This document shows, piece by piece, positions 13,214 through 26,218 of a stretch of DNA of 64,000 nt. This DNA is from Oasisia sp. SBJ-2009 (lineage: Eukaryota > Annelida > Polychaeta > Sabellida > Siboglinidae), in NCBI GenBank assembly GCA_964017155.1, contig OZ024855.1, positions 4,075,690 through 4,139,689 of the forward strand, in the 5' to 3' direction. The notes under the pieces are model-generated. The model ran no database searches and was not told the DNA's origin. It worked only from the letters and a program-made list of their open reading frames with translations. The position numbers and the translations under genes were made by a program. Each line of letters starts with the position of its first letter. Within the stretch, counting starts at the first letter, position 1.

Positions 13214-16119
13214 GTATACGTGCTTTTATGAGAGAATGCGCGTGAAGGTACGAGCCCGCAAGTCTAGGCATTTATGTACAAGTCGGGCCCACCTCAATTT
13301 TGGTATTATAACTGTATCTTGGTCAACATTTGATACTTGATTTTGTTAATTCTATCAATTATAATCATCTTGCGCATATTTATGTTTTATATACAGCGCG
13401 TCTTAGCAGACTTTTGAGGTCGAAAAGACAGCGCGGTCGGCATAAACAAACTGTTTATCGCTCATTTCGTATGCTCAGCGGAGTAACATGCACCGCTGCG
13501 CTTGCGACTGGCACAAATCGCGCTGTCTTTTCGACGTCAAAAGTTTGCCAAGACGCGCTGTTTATAAAACATAAATACGCGCAAGATGATTATAATTGAA
13601 TGAATTAATTTAATCAAGTATCAAATGTTGGCAAAAATACTGATATAATAGCAACATTGAGGTGGGTCCGACTTGTACATAAGTGCCAAATAGTGAAATA
13701 CTGAAAACAAATTGAGAGTATACGTGCTTTTATGAGAGAGTGCGCGTGAAGGTACGAGCCCGCAAGTCTAGGCATTTATGTACAAGTCGGGCCCACCTCA
13801 ATTTTGGTATTATAACTGTACCTTGGTCAACATTTGATACTTGATTTTGTTAATTCTATCAATTATAATCATCTTGCGCATATTTATGTTTTATATACAG
13901 CGCGTCTTAGCAGACTTTTGAGGTCGAAAAGACAGCGCGGTCGGCATAAACAAACTGTTTATCGCTCATTTCGTATGCTCAGCGGAGTAACATGCACCGC
14001 TGCGCTTGCGACTGGCACAAATCGCGCTGTCTTTTCGACCTCAAAAGTTTGCCAAGACGCGCTGTTTATAAAACATAAATACGCGCAAGATGATTATAAT
14101 TGAATGAATTAATTTAATCAAGTATCAAATGTTGACAAAAATACTGATATAATAGCAACATTGAGGTGGGTCCGACTTGTACTTAAGTACCAAATAGTGA
14201 AATACTGAAAACAAATTGAGAGTATACGTGCTTTTATAAGAGAGTGCGCGTGAAGGTACGAGCCCGCAAGTCTAGGCATTTATGAACAAGTCGGGCCCAC
14301 CTCAATTTTGGTATGATAACTGTATCTTTGTCAACATTTGATACTTGATTTTGTTAATTCTATCAATTATAATCATCTTGCGCATATTTATGTTTTATAT
14401 ACAGCGCGTCTTAGCAGACTTTTGAGGTCGAAAAGACAGCGCGGTCGGCATAAACAAACTGTTTATCGCTCATTTCGTATGCTCAGCGGAATAACATGCA
14501 CCGCTGCGCTTGCGACTGGCACAAATCGCGCTGTCTTTTCGACCTCAAAAGTTTGCCAAGACGCGCTGTTTATAAAACATAGATACGCGCAAGATGATTA
14601 TAATTGAATGAATTAATTTAATCAAGTATCAAATGTTGGCAAAAATACTGATATAATAGCAACATTGAGATGGGTCCGACTTGTACGTAAGTGCCAAATA
14701 GTGAAATACTGAAAACAAATTGAGAGTATACGTGCTTTTATGAGAGAGTGCGCGTGAAGGTACGCGCCCGCAAGTGTTGGCACTTATGTACAAGTCGGGC
14801 CCACCTAAATTGTGGTATAATAACTCTATCTTTGCCAACATTTGATACTTGATTTTGTTCGTTCTATCAATTATAATCATCTTGCGCATATTTATGTTTT
14901 ATATACAGCGCGTCTTAGCAGACTTTTGAGGTCGAAAAGACAGCGCGGTCGGCATAAACAAACTGTTTATCGCTCATTTCGTACGCTCAGCGGAGTAACA
15001 TGCACCGCTGCGCTTGCGACTGGCACAAATCGCGCTGTCTTTTCGACCTCAAAAGTTTGCCAAGACGCGCTGTTTATAAAACATAAATACGCGCAAGATG
15101 ATTATTATTGAATGAATTAATGTAATCAAGTGTCAAATGTTGGCACAAATACTGATATAATAGCAACATTGAGTTTGGTCCGACTTCTACATAAGTGCCA
15201 AATAGTGAAATACTGAAAACAAATTGAGAGAATACGTGCTTTTATGAGAGAGTGCGCGTGAAGGTACGCGCCCGCAAGTCTAGGCATTGATGTACAAGTC
15301 GGGCCCACCTCAATTTTGGTATTATAACTGTATCTTTGTCAACATTTGATACTTGATTTTGTTAATTCTATCAATTATAATCATCTTGCGCATATTTATG
15401 TTTTATAAACAGCGCGTCTTAGCAGACTTTTGAGGTCGAAAAGACAGCGCGGTCGGCATAAACAAACTGTTTATCGCCCATTTCGTATGCTCAGCGGAGT
15501 AACATGCACCGCTGCGCTTGCGACTGGCACAAATCGCGCTGTCTTTTCGACCTCAAAAGTTTGCCAAGACGCGCTGTTTATAAAACATAAATACGCGCAA
15601 GATGATTATAATTGAATGAATTAATTTAATCAAGTATCAAATGTTGGCAAAAATACTGATATAATAGCAACATTGAGGTGGGTCCGACTTGTACATAAGT
15701 GCCAAATAGTGAAATACTGAAAACAAAGTGAGAGTATACGTGCTTTTATGAGAGAGTGCGCGTGAAGGTACGAGCCCGCAAGTCTAGGGATTTATGTACA
15801 AGTCGGGCCCACCTCAATTTTGGTATTATAACTGTATCTTTGTCAACATTTGATACTTGATTTTGTTAATTCTATCAATTATAATCATCTTGCGCATATT
15901 TATGTTTTATATACAGCGCGTCTTAGCAGACTTTTGAGGTCGAAAAGACAGCGCGGTCGGCATAAACAAACTGTTTATCGCTCATTTCGTATGCTCAGCG
16001 GAGTAACATGCACCGCTGCGCTTGCGACTGGCACAAATCGCGCTGTCTTTTCGACCTCAAAAGTTTGCCAAGACGCGCTGTTTATAAAACATAAATACGC
16101 GCAAGATGATTATAATTGA

Positions 16120-19100
16120 ATGAATTAATTTAATCAAGTATCAAATGTTGACAAAAATACTGATATCATAGCAACATTGAGGATGGGTCCGACTTGTACA
16201 TAAGTGCCAAATAGTGAAATACTGAAAACAAATTGAGAGTATACGTGCTTTTATGAGAGAATGCGCGTGAAGGTACGCGCCCGCAAGTGTTGGCACTTAT
16301 GCACAAGTCGGGCCCACCTAAATTTTGGTATAATAACTCTATCTTTGCCAACATTTGGTACTTGATTTTGTTCGTTCTATCAATTATAATCATCTTGCGC
16401 ATATTTATGTTTTATATACAGCGCGTCTTAGCAGACTTTTGAGGTCGAAAAGACAGCGCGGTCGGCATAAACAAACTGTTTATCGCTCATTTCGTACGCT
16501 CAGCGGAGTAACATGCACCGCTGCGCTTGCGACTGGCACAAATCGCGCTGTCTTTTCGACCTCAAAAGTTTGCCAAGACGCGCTGTTTATAAAACATAAA
16601 TACGCGCAAGATGATTATAATTGAATGAATTAATTTAATCAAGTATCAAATGTTGACAAAAATACTGATATAATAGCAACATTGAGGTGGGTCCGACTTG
16701 TACATAAGTGCCAAATAGTGAAATACTGAAAACAAATTGAGATAATACGTGCTTTTATGAGAGAGTGCGCGTGAAGGTACGCGCCCGCAAGTGTTGGCAC
16801 TTATGTACAAGTCGGGCCCACCTCAATTTTGGTATAATAACTCTATCTTTGCCAACATTTGATACTTGATTTTGTTCGTTCTATCAATTATAATCATCTT
16901 GCGCATATTTATGTTTTATATACAGCGCGTCTTAGCAGACTTTTGAGGTCGAAAAGACAGCGCGGTCGGCATAAACAAACTGTTTATCGCTCATTTCGTA
17001 CGTTCAGCGGAGTAACATGCACCGCTGCGCTTGCGACTGGCACAAATCGCGCTGTCTTTTCGACGTCAAAAGTTTGCCAAGACGCGCTGTTTATAAAACA
17101 TAAATACGCGCAAGATGATTATAATTGAATGAATTAATTTAATCAAGTATCAAATGTTGGCAAAAAATACTGATATAATAGCAACATTGAGGTGGGTCCG
17201 ACTTGTACATAAGTGCCAAATAGTGAAATACTGAAAACAAATTGAGAGTATACGTGCTTTTATGAGAGAGTGCGCGTGAAGGTACGAGCCCGCAAGTCTA
17301 GGCATTTATGTACAAGTCGGGCCCACCTCAATTTTGGTATTATAACTGTATCTTGGTCAACATTTGATACTTGATTTTGTTAATTCTATCAATTATAATC
17401 ATCTTGCGCATATTTATGTTTTATATACAGCGCGTCTTAGCAGACTTTTGAGGTCGAAAAGACAGCGCGGTCGGCATAAACAAACTGTTTATCGCTCATT
17501 TCGTATGCTCAGCGGAGTAACATGCACCGCTGCGCTTGCGACTGGCACAAATCGCGCTGTCTTTTCGACGTCAAAAGTTTGCCAAGACGCGCTGTTTATA
17601 AAACATAAATACGCGCAAGATGATTATAATTGAATGAATTAATTTAATCAAGTATCAAATGTTGGCAAAAATACTGATATAATAGCAACATTGAGGTGGG
17701 TCCGACTTGTACATAAGTGCCAAATAGTGAAATACTGAAAACAAATTGAGAGTATACGTGCTTTTATGAGAGAGTGCGCGTGAAGGTACGAGCCCGCAAG
17801 TCTAGGCATTTATGTACAAGTCGGGCCCACCTCAATTTTGGTATTATAACTGTATCTTTGTCAACATTTGATACTTGATTTTGTTAATTCTATCAATTAT
17901 AATCATCTTGCGCATATTTATGTTTTATATACAGCGCGTCTTAGCAGACTTTTGAGGTCAAAAAGACAGCGCGGTCGGCATAAACAAACTGTTTATCGCT
18001 CATTTCGTATGCTCAGCGGAATAACATGCACCGCTGCGCTTGCGACTGGCACAAATCGCGCTGTCTTTTCGACCTCAAAAGTTTGCCAAGACGCGCTGTT
18101 TATAAAACATAAATACGCGCAAGATGATTATAATTGAATGAATTAATTTAATCAAGTATCAAATGTTGACAAAAATACTGATATCATAGCAACATTGAGG
18201 TGGGTCCGACTTGTACATAAGTGCCAAATAGTGAAATACTGAAAACAAATTGAGAGTATACGTGCTTTTATGAGAGAATGCGCGTGAAGGTACGAGCCCG
18301 CAAGTCTAGGCATTTATGTACAAGTCGGGCCCACCTCAATTTTGGTATTATAACTGTATCTTGGTCAACATTTGATACTTGATTTTGTTAATTCTATCAA
18401 TTATAATCATCTTGCGCATATTTATGTTTTATATACAGCGCGTCTTAGCAGACTTTTGAGGTCGAAAAGACAGCGCGGTCGGCATAAACAAACTGTTTAT
18501 CGCTCATTTCGTATGCTCAGCGGAGTAACATGCACCGCTGCGCTTGCGACTGGCACAAATCGCGCTGTCTTTTCGACGTCAAAAGTTTGCCAAGACGCGC
18601 TGTTTATAAAACATAAATACGCGCAAGATGATTATAATTGAACGAATTAATTTAATCAAGTATCAAATGTTGGCAAAAATACTGATATAATAGCAACATT
18701 GAGGTGGGTCCGACTTGTACATAAGTGCCAAATAGTGAAATACTGAAAACAAATTGAGAGTATACGTGCTTTTATGAGAGAGTGCGCGTGAAGGTACGAG
18801 CCCGCAAGTCTAGGCATTTATGTACAAGTCGGGCCCACCTCAATTTTGGTATTATAACTGTATCTTGGTCAACATTTGATACTTGATTTTGTTAATTCTA
18901 TCAATTATAATCATCTTGCGCATATTTATGTTTTATATACAGCGCGTCTTAGCAGACTTTTGAGGTCGAAAAGACAGCGCGGTCGGCATAAACAAACTGT
19001 TTATCGCTCATTTCGTATGCTCAGCGGAGTAACATGCACCGCTGCGCTTGCGACTGGCACAAATCGCGCTGTCTTTTCGACCTCAAAAGTTTGCCAAGAC

Positions 19101-22100
19101 GCGCTGTTTATAAAACATAAATACGCGCAAGATGATTATAATTGAATGAATTAATTTAATCAAGTATCAAATGTTGACAAAAATACTGATATAATAGCAA
19201 CATTGAGGTGGGTCCGACTTGTACTTAAGTACCAAATAGTGAAATACTGAAAACAAATTGAGAGTATACGTGCTTTTATAAGAGAGTGCGCGTGAAGGTA
19301 CGAGCCCGCAAGTCTAGGCATTTATGAACAAGTCGGGCCCACCTCAATTTTGGTATGATAACTGTATCTTTGTCAACATTTGATACTTGATTTTGTTAAT
19401 TCTATCAATTATAATCATCTTGCGCATATTTATGTTTTATATACAGCGCGTCTTAGCAGACTTTTGAGGTCGAAAAGACAGCGCGGTCGGCATAAACAAA
19501 CTGTTTATCGCTCATTTCGTATGCTCAGCGGAGTAACATGCACCGCTGCGCTTGCGACTGGCACAAATCGCGCTGTCTTTTCGACCTCAAAAGTTTGCCA
19601 AGACGCGCTGTTTATAAAACATAAATACGCGCAAGATGATTATAATTGAATGAATTAATTTAATCAAGTATCAAATGTTGACAAAAATACTGATATCATA
19701 GCAACATTGAGGATGGGTCCGACTTGTACATAAGTGCCAAATAGTGAAATACTGAAAACAAATTGAGAGTATACGTGCTTTTATGAGAGAATGCGCGTGA
19801 AGGTACGCGCCCGCAAGTGTTGGCACTTATGCACAAGTCGGGCCCACCTAAATTTTGGTATAATAACTCTATCTTTGCCAACATTTGGTACTTGATTTTG
19901 TTCGTTCTATCAATTATAATCATCTTGCGCATATTTATGTTTTATATACAGCGCGTCTTAGCAGACTTTTGAGGTCGAAAAGACAGCGCGGTCGGCATAA
20001 ACAAACTGTTTATCGCTCATTTCGTACGCTCAGCGGAGTAACATGCACCGCTGCGCTTGCGACTGGCACAAATCGCGCTGTCTTTTCGACCTCAAAAGTT
20101 TGCCAAGACGCGCTGTTTATAAAACATAAATACGCGCAAGATGATTATAATTGAATGAATTAATTTAATCAAGTATCAAATGTTGACAAAAATACTGATA
20201 TAATAGCAACATTGAGGTGGGTCCGACTTGTACATAAGTGCCAAATAGTGAAATACTGAAAACAAATTGAGATAATACGTGCTTTTATGAGAGAGTGCGC
20301 GTGAAGGTACGCGCCCGCAAGTGTTGGCACTTATGTACAAGTCGGGCCCACCTCAATTTTGGTATAATAACTCTATCTTTGCCAACATTTGATACTTGAT
20401 TTTGTTCGTTCTATCAATTATAATCATCTTGCGCATATTTATGTTTTATATACAGCGCGTCTTAGCAGACTTTTGAGGTCGAAAAGACAGCGCGGTCGGC
20501 ATAAACAAACTGTTTATCGCTCATTTCGTACGTTCAGCGGAGTAACATGCACCGCTGCGCTTGCGACTGGCACAAATCGCGCTGTCTTTTCGACGTCAAA
20601 AGTTTGCCAAGACGCGCTGTTTATAAAACATAAATACGCGCAAGATGATTATAATTGAATGAATTAATTTAATCAAGTATCAAATGTTGGCAAAAAATAC
20701 TGATATAATAGCAACATTGAGGTGGGTCCGACTTGTACATAAGTGCCAAATAGTGAAATACTGAAAACAAATTGAGAGTATACGTGCTTTTATGAGAGAG
20801 TGCGCGTGAAGGTACGAGCCCGCAAGTCTAGGCATTTATGTACAAGTCGGGCCCACCTCAATTTTGGTATTATAACTGTATCTTGGTCAACATTTGATAC
20901 TTGATTTTGTTAATTCTATCAATTATAATCATCTTGCGCATATTTATGTTTTATATACAGCGCGTCTTAGCAGACTTTTGAGGTCGAAAAGACAGCGCGG
21001 TCGGCATAAACAAACTGTTTATCGCTCATTTCGTATGCTCAGCGGAGTAACATGCACCGCTGCGCTTGCGACTGGCACAAATCGCGCTGTCTTTTCGACG
21101 TCAAAAGTTTGCCAAGACGCGCTGTTTATAAAACATAAATACGCGCAAGATGATTATAATTGAATGAATTAATTTAATCAAGTATCAAATGTTGGCAAAA
21201 ATACTGATATAATAGCAACATTGAGGTGGGTCCGACTTGTACATAAGTGCCAAATAGTGAAATACTGAAAACAAATTGAGAGTATACGTGCTTTTATGAG
21301 AGAGTGCGCGTGAAGGTACGAGCCCGCAAGTCTAGGCATTTATGTACAAGTCGGGCCCACCTCAATTTTGGTATTATAACTGTATCTTTGTCAACATTTG
21401 ATACTTGATTTTGTTAATTCTATCAATTATAATCATCTTGCGCATATTTATGTTTTATATACAGCGCGTCTTAGCAGACTTTTGAGGTCAAAAAGACAGC
21501 GCGGTCGGCATAAACAAACTGTTTATCGCTCATTTCGTATGCTCAGCGGAATAACATGCACCGCTGCGCTTGCGACTGGCACAAATCGCGCTGTCTTTTC
21601 GACCTCAAAAGTTTGCCAAGACGCGCTGTTTATAAAACATAAATACGCGCAAGATGATTATAATTGAATGAATTAATTTAATCAAGTATCAAATGTTGAC
21701 AAAAATACTGATATCATAGCAACATTGAGGTGGGTCCGACTTGTACATAAGTGCCAAATAGTGAAATACTGAAAACAAATTGAGAGTATACGTGCTTTTA
21801 TGAGAGAATGCGCGTGAAGGTACGAGCCCGCAAGTCTAGGCATTTATGTACAAGTCGGGCCCACCTCAATTTTGGTATTATAACTGTATCTTGGTCAACA
21901 TTTGATACTTGATTTTGTTAATTCTATCAATTATAATCATCTTGCGCATATTTATGTTTTATATACAGCGCGTCTTAGCAGACTTTTGAGGTCGAAAAGA
22001 CAGCGCGGTCGGCATAAACAAACTGTTTATCGCTCATTTCGTATGCTCAGGGGAGTAACATGCACCGCTGCGCTTGCGACTGGCACAAATCGCGCTGTCT

Positions 22101-22230
22101 TTTCGACGTCAAAAGTTTGCCAAGACGCGCTGTTTATAAAACATAAATACGCGCAAGATGATTATAATTGAATGAATTAATTTAATCAAGTATCAAATGT
22201 TGGCAAAAATACTGATATAATAGCAACATT
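16120..22230 (+). repeat. Seven-unit higher-order repeat (3,530-bp period), two copies
   Basis: Units starting at 16,355, 16,859, 17,364, 17,868 and 18,372 have the same variant order as those at 19,885, 20,389, 20,894, 21,398 and 21,902, an offset of 3,530 bp. Diagnostic variants are GGTACTTG with TTCGTT, then CGTACGTTCAGCGG with GACGTCAAAAG, then GGTCAAAAAGAC with GGAATAACATG. Block edges are approximate because neighbouring units are so similar. Confidence 0.78.
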
Positions 22231-22405
22231 GAGGTGGGTCCGACTTGTACATAAGTGCCAAATAGTGAAATACTGAAAACAAATTGAGAGTATACGTGCT
22301 TTTATGAGAGAGTGCGCGTGAAGGTACGAGCCCGCAAGTCTAGGCATTTATGTACAAGTCGGGCCCACCTCAATTTTGGTATTATAACTGTATCTTTGTC
22401 AACAT

Positions 22406-22910
22406 TTGATACTTGATTTTGTTAATTCTATCAATTATAATCATCTTGCGCATATTTATGTTTTATATACAGCGCGTCTTAGCAGACTTTTGAGGTCAAA
22501 AAGACAGCGCCGTCGGCATAAACAAACTGTTTATCGCTCATTTCGTACGTTCAGCGGAGTAACATGCACCGCTGCGCTTGCGACTGGCACAAATCGCGCT
22601 GTCTTTTCGACGTCAAAAGTTTGCCAAGACGCGCTGTTTATAAAACATAAATACGCGCAAGATGATTATAATTGAATGAATTAATTTAATCAAGTATCAA
22701 ATGTTGGCAAAAAATACTGATATAATAGCAACATTGAGGTGGGTCCGACTTGTACATAAGTGCCAAATAGTGAAATACTGAAAACAAATTGAGAGTATAC
22801 GTGCTTTTATGAGAGAGTGCGCGTGAAGGTACGAGCCCGCAAGTCTAGGCATTTATGTACAAGTCGGGCCCACCTCAATTTTGGTATTATAACTGTATCT
22901 TGGTCAACAT
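22406..22910 (+). repeat. Chimeric satellite unit (unequal-exchange junction)
   Basis: The left part carries the markers of one variant (GGTCAAAAAGACAGC, as at 17,868 and 21,398). The right part carries those of another (CGTACGTTCAGCGG and GACGTCAAAAG, as at 16,859 and 20,389). These marker sets are otherwise never combined in one unit here. The change occurs within loop A, and a private G-to-C change (GCGCCGTCGG) lies next to it. Confidence 0.75.
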
Positions 22911-25900
22911 TTGATACTTGATTTTGTTAATTCTATCAATTATAATCATCTTGCGCATATTTATGTTTTATATACAGCGCGTCTTAGCAGACTTTTGAGG
23001 TCGAAAAGACAGCGCGGTCGGCATAAACAAACTGTTTATCGCTCATTTCGTATGCTCAGCGGAGTAACATGCACCGCTGCGCTTGCGACTGGCACAAATC
23101 GCGCTGTCTTTTCGACGTCAAAAGTTTGCCAAGACGCGCTGTTTATAAAACATAAATACGCGCAAGATGATTATAATTGAATGAATTAATTTAATCAAGT
23201 ATCAAATGTTGGCAAAAATACTGATATAATAGTAACATTGAGGTGGGTCCGACTTGTACATAAGTGCCAAATAGTGAAATACTGAAAACAAATTGAGAGT
23301 ATACGTGCTTTTATGAGAGAGTGCGCGTGAAGGTACGAGCCCGCAAGTCTAGGCATTTATGTACAAGTCGGGCCCACCTCAATTTTGGTATTATAACTGT
23401 ATCTTTGTCAACATTTGATACTTGATTTTGTTAATTCTATCAATTATAATCATCTTGCGCATATTTATGTTTTATATACAGCGCGTCTTAGCAGACTTTT
23501 GAGGTCAAAAAGACAGCGCGGTCGGCATAAACAAACTGTTTATCGCTCATTTCGTATGCTCAGCGGAATAACATGCACCGCTGCGCTTGCGACTGGCACA
23601 AATCGCGCTGTCTTTTCGACCTCAAAAGTTTGCCAAGACGCGCTGTTTATAAAACATAAATACGCGCAAGATGATTATAATTGAATGAATTAATTTAATC
23701 AAGTATCAAATGTTGACAAAAATACTGATATCATAGCAACATTGAGGTGGGTCCGACTTGTACATAAGTGCCAAATAGTGAAATACTGAAAACAAATTGA
23801 GAGTATACATGCTTTTATGAGAGAGTGCGCGTGAAGGTACGAGCCCGCAAGTCTAGGGATTTATGTACAAGTCGGGCCCACCTCAATTTTGGTATTATAA
23901 CTGTATCTTTGTCAACATTTGATACTTGATTTTGTTAATTCTATCAATTATAATCATCTTGCGCATATTTATGTTTTATATACAGCGCGTCTTAGCAGAC
24001 TTTTGAGGTCGAAAAGACAGCGCGGTCGGCATAAACAAACTGTTTATCGCTCATTTCGTATGCTCAGCGGAGTAACATGCACCGCTGCGCTTGCGACTGG
24101 CACAAATCGCGCTGTCTTTTCGACCTCAAAAGTTTGCCAAGACGCGCTGTTTATAAAACATAAATACGCGCAAGATGATTATAATTGAATGAATTAATTT
24201 AATCAAGTATCAAATGTTGACAAAAATACTGATATCATAGCAACATTGAGGTGGGTCCGACTTGTACATAAGTGCCAAATAGTGAAATACTGAAAACAAA
24301 TTGAGAGTATACGTGCTTTTATGAGAGAATGCGCGTGAAGGTACGAGCCCGCAAGTCTAGGCATTTATGTACAAGTCGGGCCCACCTCAATTTTGGTATT
24401 ATAACTGTATCTTGGTCAACATTTGATACTTGATTTTGTTAATTCTATCAATTATAATCATCTTGCGCATATTTATGTTTTATATACAGCGCGTCTTAGC
24501 AGACTTTTGAGGTCGAAAAGACAGCGCGGTCGGCATAAACAAACTGTTTATCGCTCATTTCGTATGCTCAGCGGAGTAACATGCACCGCTGCGCTTGCGA
24601 CTGGCACAAATCGCGCTGTCTTTTCGACGTCAAAAGTTTGCCAAGACGCGCTGTTTATAAAACATAAATACGCGCAAGATGATTATAATTGAATGAATTA
24701 ATTTAATCAAGTATCAAATGTTGGCAAAAATACTGATATAATAGCAACATTGAGGTGGGTCCGACTTGTACATAAGTACCAAATAGTGAAATACTGAAAA
24801 CAAATTGAGAGTATACGTGCTTTTATAAGAGAGTGCGCGTGAAGGTACGAGCCCGCAAGTCTAGGCATTTATGAACAAGTCGGGCCCACCTCAATTTTGG
24901 TATGATAACTGTATCTTTGTCAACATTTGATACTTGATTTTGTTAATTCTATCAATTATAATCATCTTGCGCATATTTATGTTTTATATACAGCGCGTCT
25001 TAGCAGACTTTTGAGGTCGAAAAGACAGCGCGGTCGGCATAAACAAACTGTTTATCGCTCATTTCGTATGCTCAGCGGAATAACATGCACCGCTGCGCTT
25101 GCGACTGGCACAAATCGCGCTGTCTTTTCGACCTCAAAAGTTTGCCAAGACGCGCTGTTTATAAAACATAGATACGCGCAAGATGATTATAATTGAATGA
25201 ATTAATTTAATCAAGTATCAAATGTTGGCAAAAATACTGATATAATAGCAACATTGAGATGGGTCCGACTTGTACGTAAGTGCCAAATAGTGAAATACTG
25301 AAAACAAATTGAGAGTATACGTGCTTTTATGAGAGAGTGCGCGTGAAGGTACGCGCCCGCAAGTGTTGGCACTTATGTACAAGTCGGGCCCACCTAAATT
25401 TTGGTATTATAACTGTATCTTTGTCAACATTTGATACTTGATTTTGTTAATTCTATCAATTATAATCATCTTGCGCATATTTATGTTTTATAAACAGCGC
25501 GTCTTAGCAGACTTTTGAGGTCGAAAAGACAGCGCGGTCGGCATAAACAAACTGTTTATCGCTCATTTCGTATGCTCAGCGGAGTAACATGCACCGCTGC
25601 GCTTGCGACTGGCACAAATCGCGCTGTCTTTTCGACCTCAAAAGTTTGCCAAGACGCGCTGTTTATAAAACATAAATACGCGCAAGATGATTATAATTGA
25701 ATGAATTAATTTAATCAAGTATCAAATGTTGGCAAAAATACTGATATAATAGCAACATTGAGGTGGGTCCGACTTGTACATAAGTGCCAAATAGTGAAAT
25801 ACTGAAAACAAAGTGAGAGTATACGTGCTTTTATGAGAGAGTGCGCGTGAAGGTACGAGCCCGCAAGTCTAGGCATTTATGTACAAGTCGGGCCCACCTC

Positions 25901-26218
25901 AATTTTGGTATTATAACTGTATCTTTGTCAACATTTGATACTTGATTTTGTTAATTCTATCAATTATAATCATCTTGCGCATATTTATGTTTTATATACA
26001 GCGCGTCTTAGCAGACTTTTGAGGTCGAAAAGACAGCGCGGTCGGCATAAACAAACTGTTTATCGCTCATTTCGTATGCTCAGCGGAGTAACATGCACCG
26101 CTGCGCTTGCGACTGGCACAAATCGCGCTGTCTTTTCGACCTCAAAAGTTTGCCAAGACGCGCTGTTTATAAAACATAAATACGCGCAAGATGATTATAA
26201 TTGAATGAATTAATTTAA

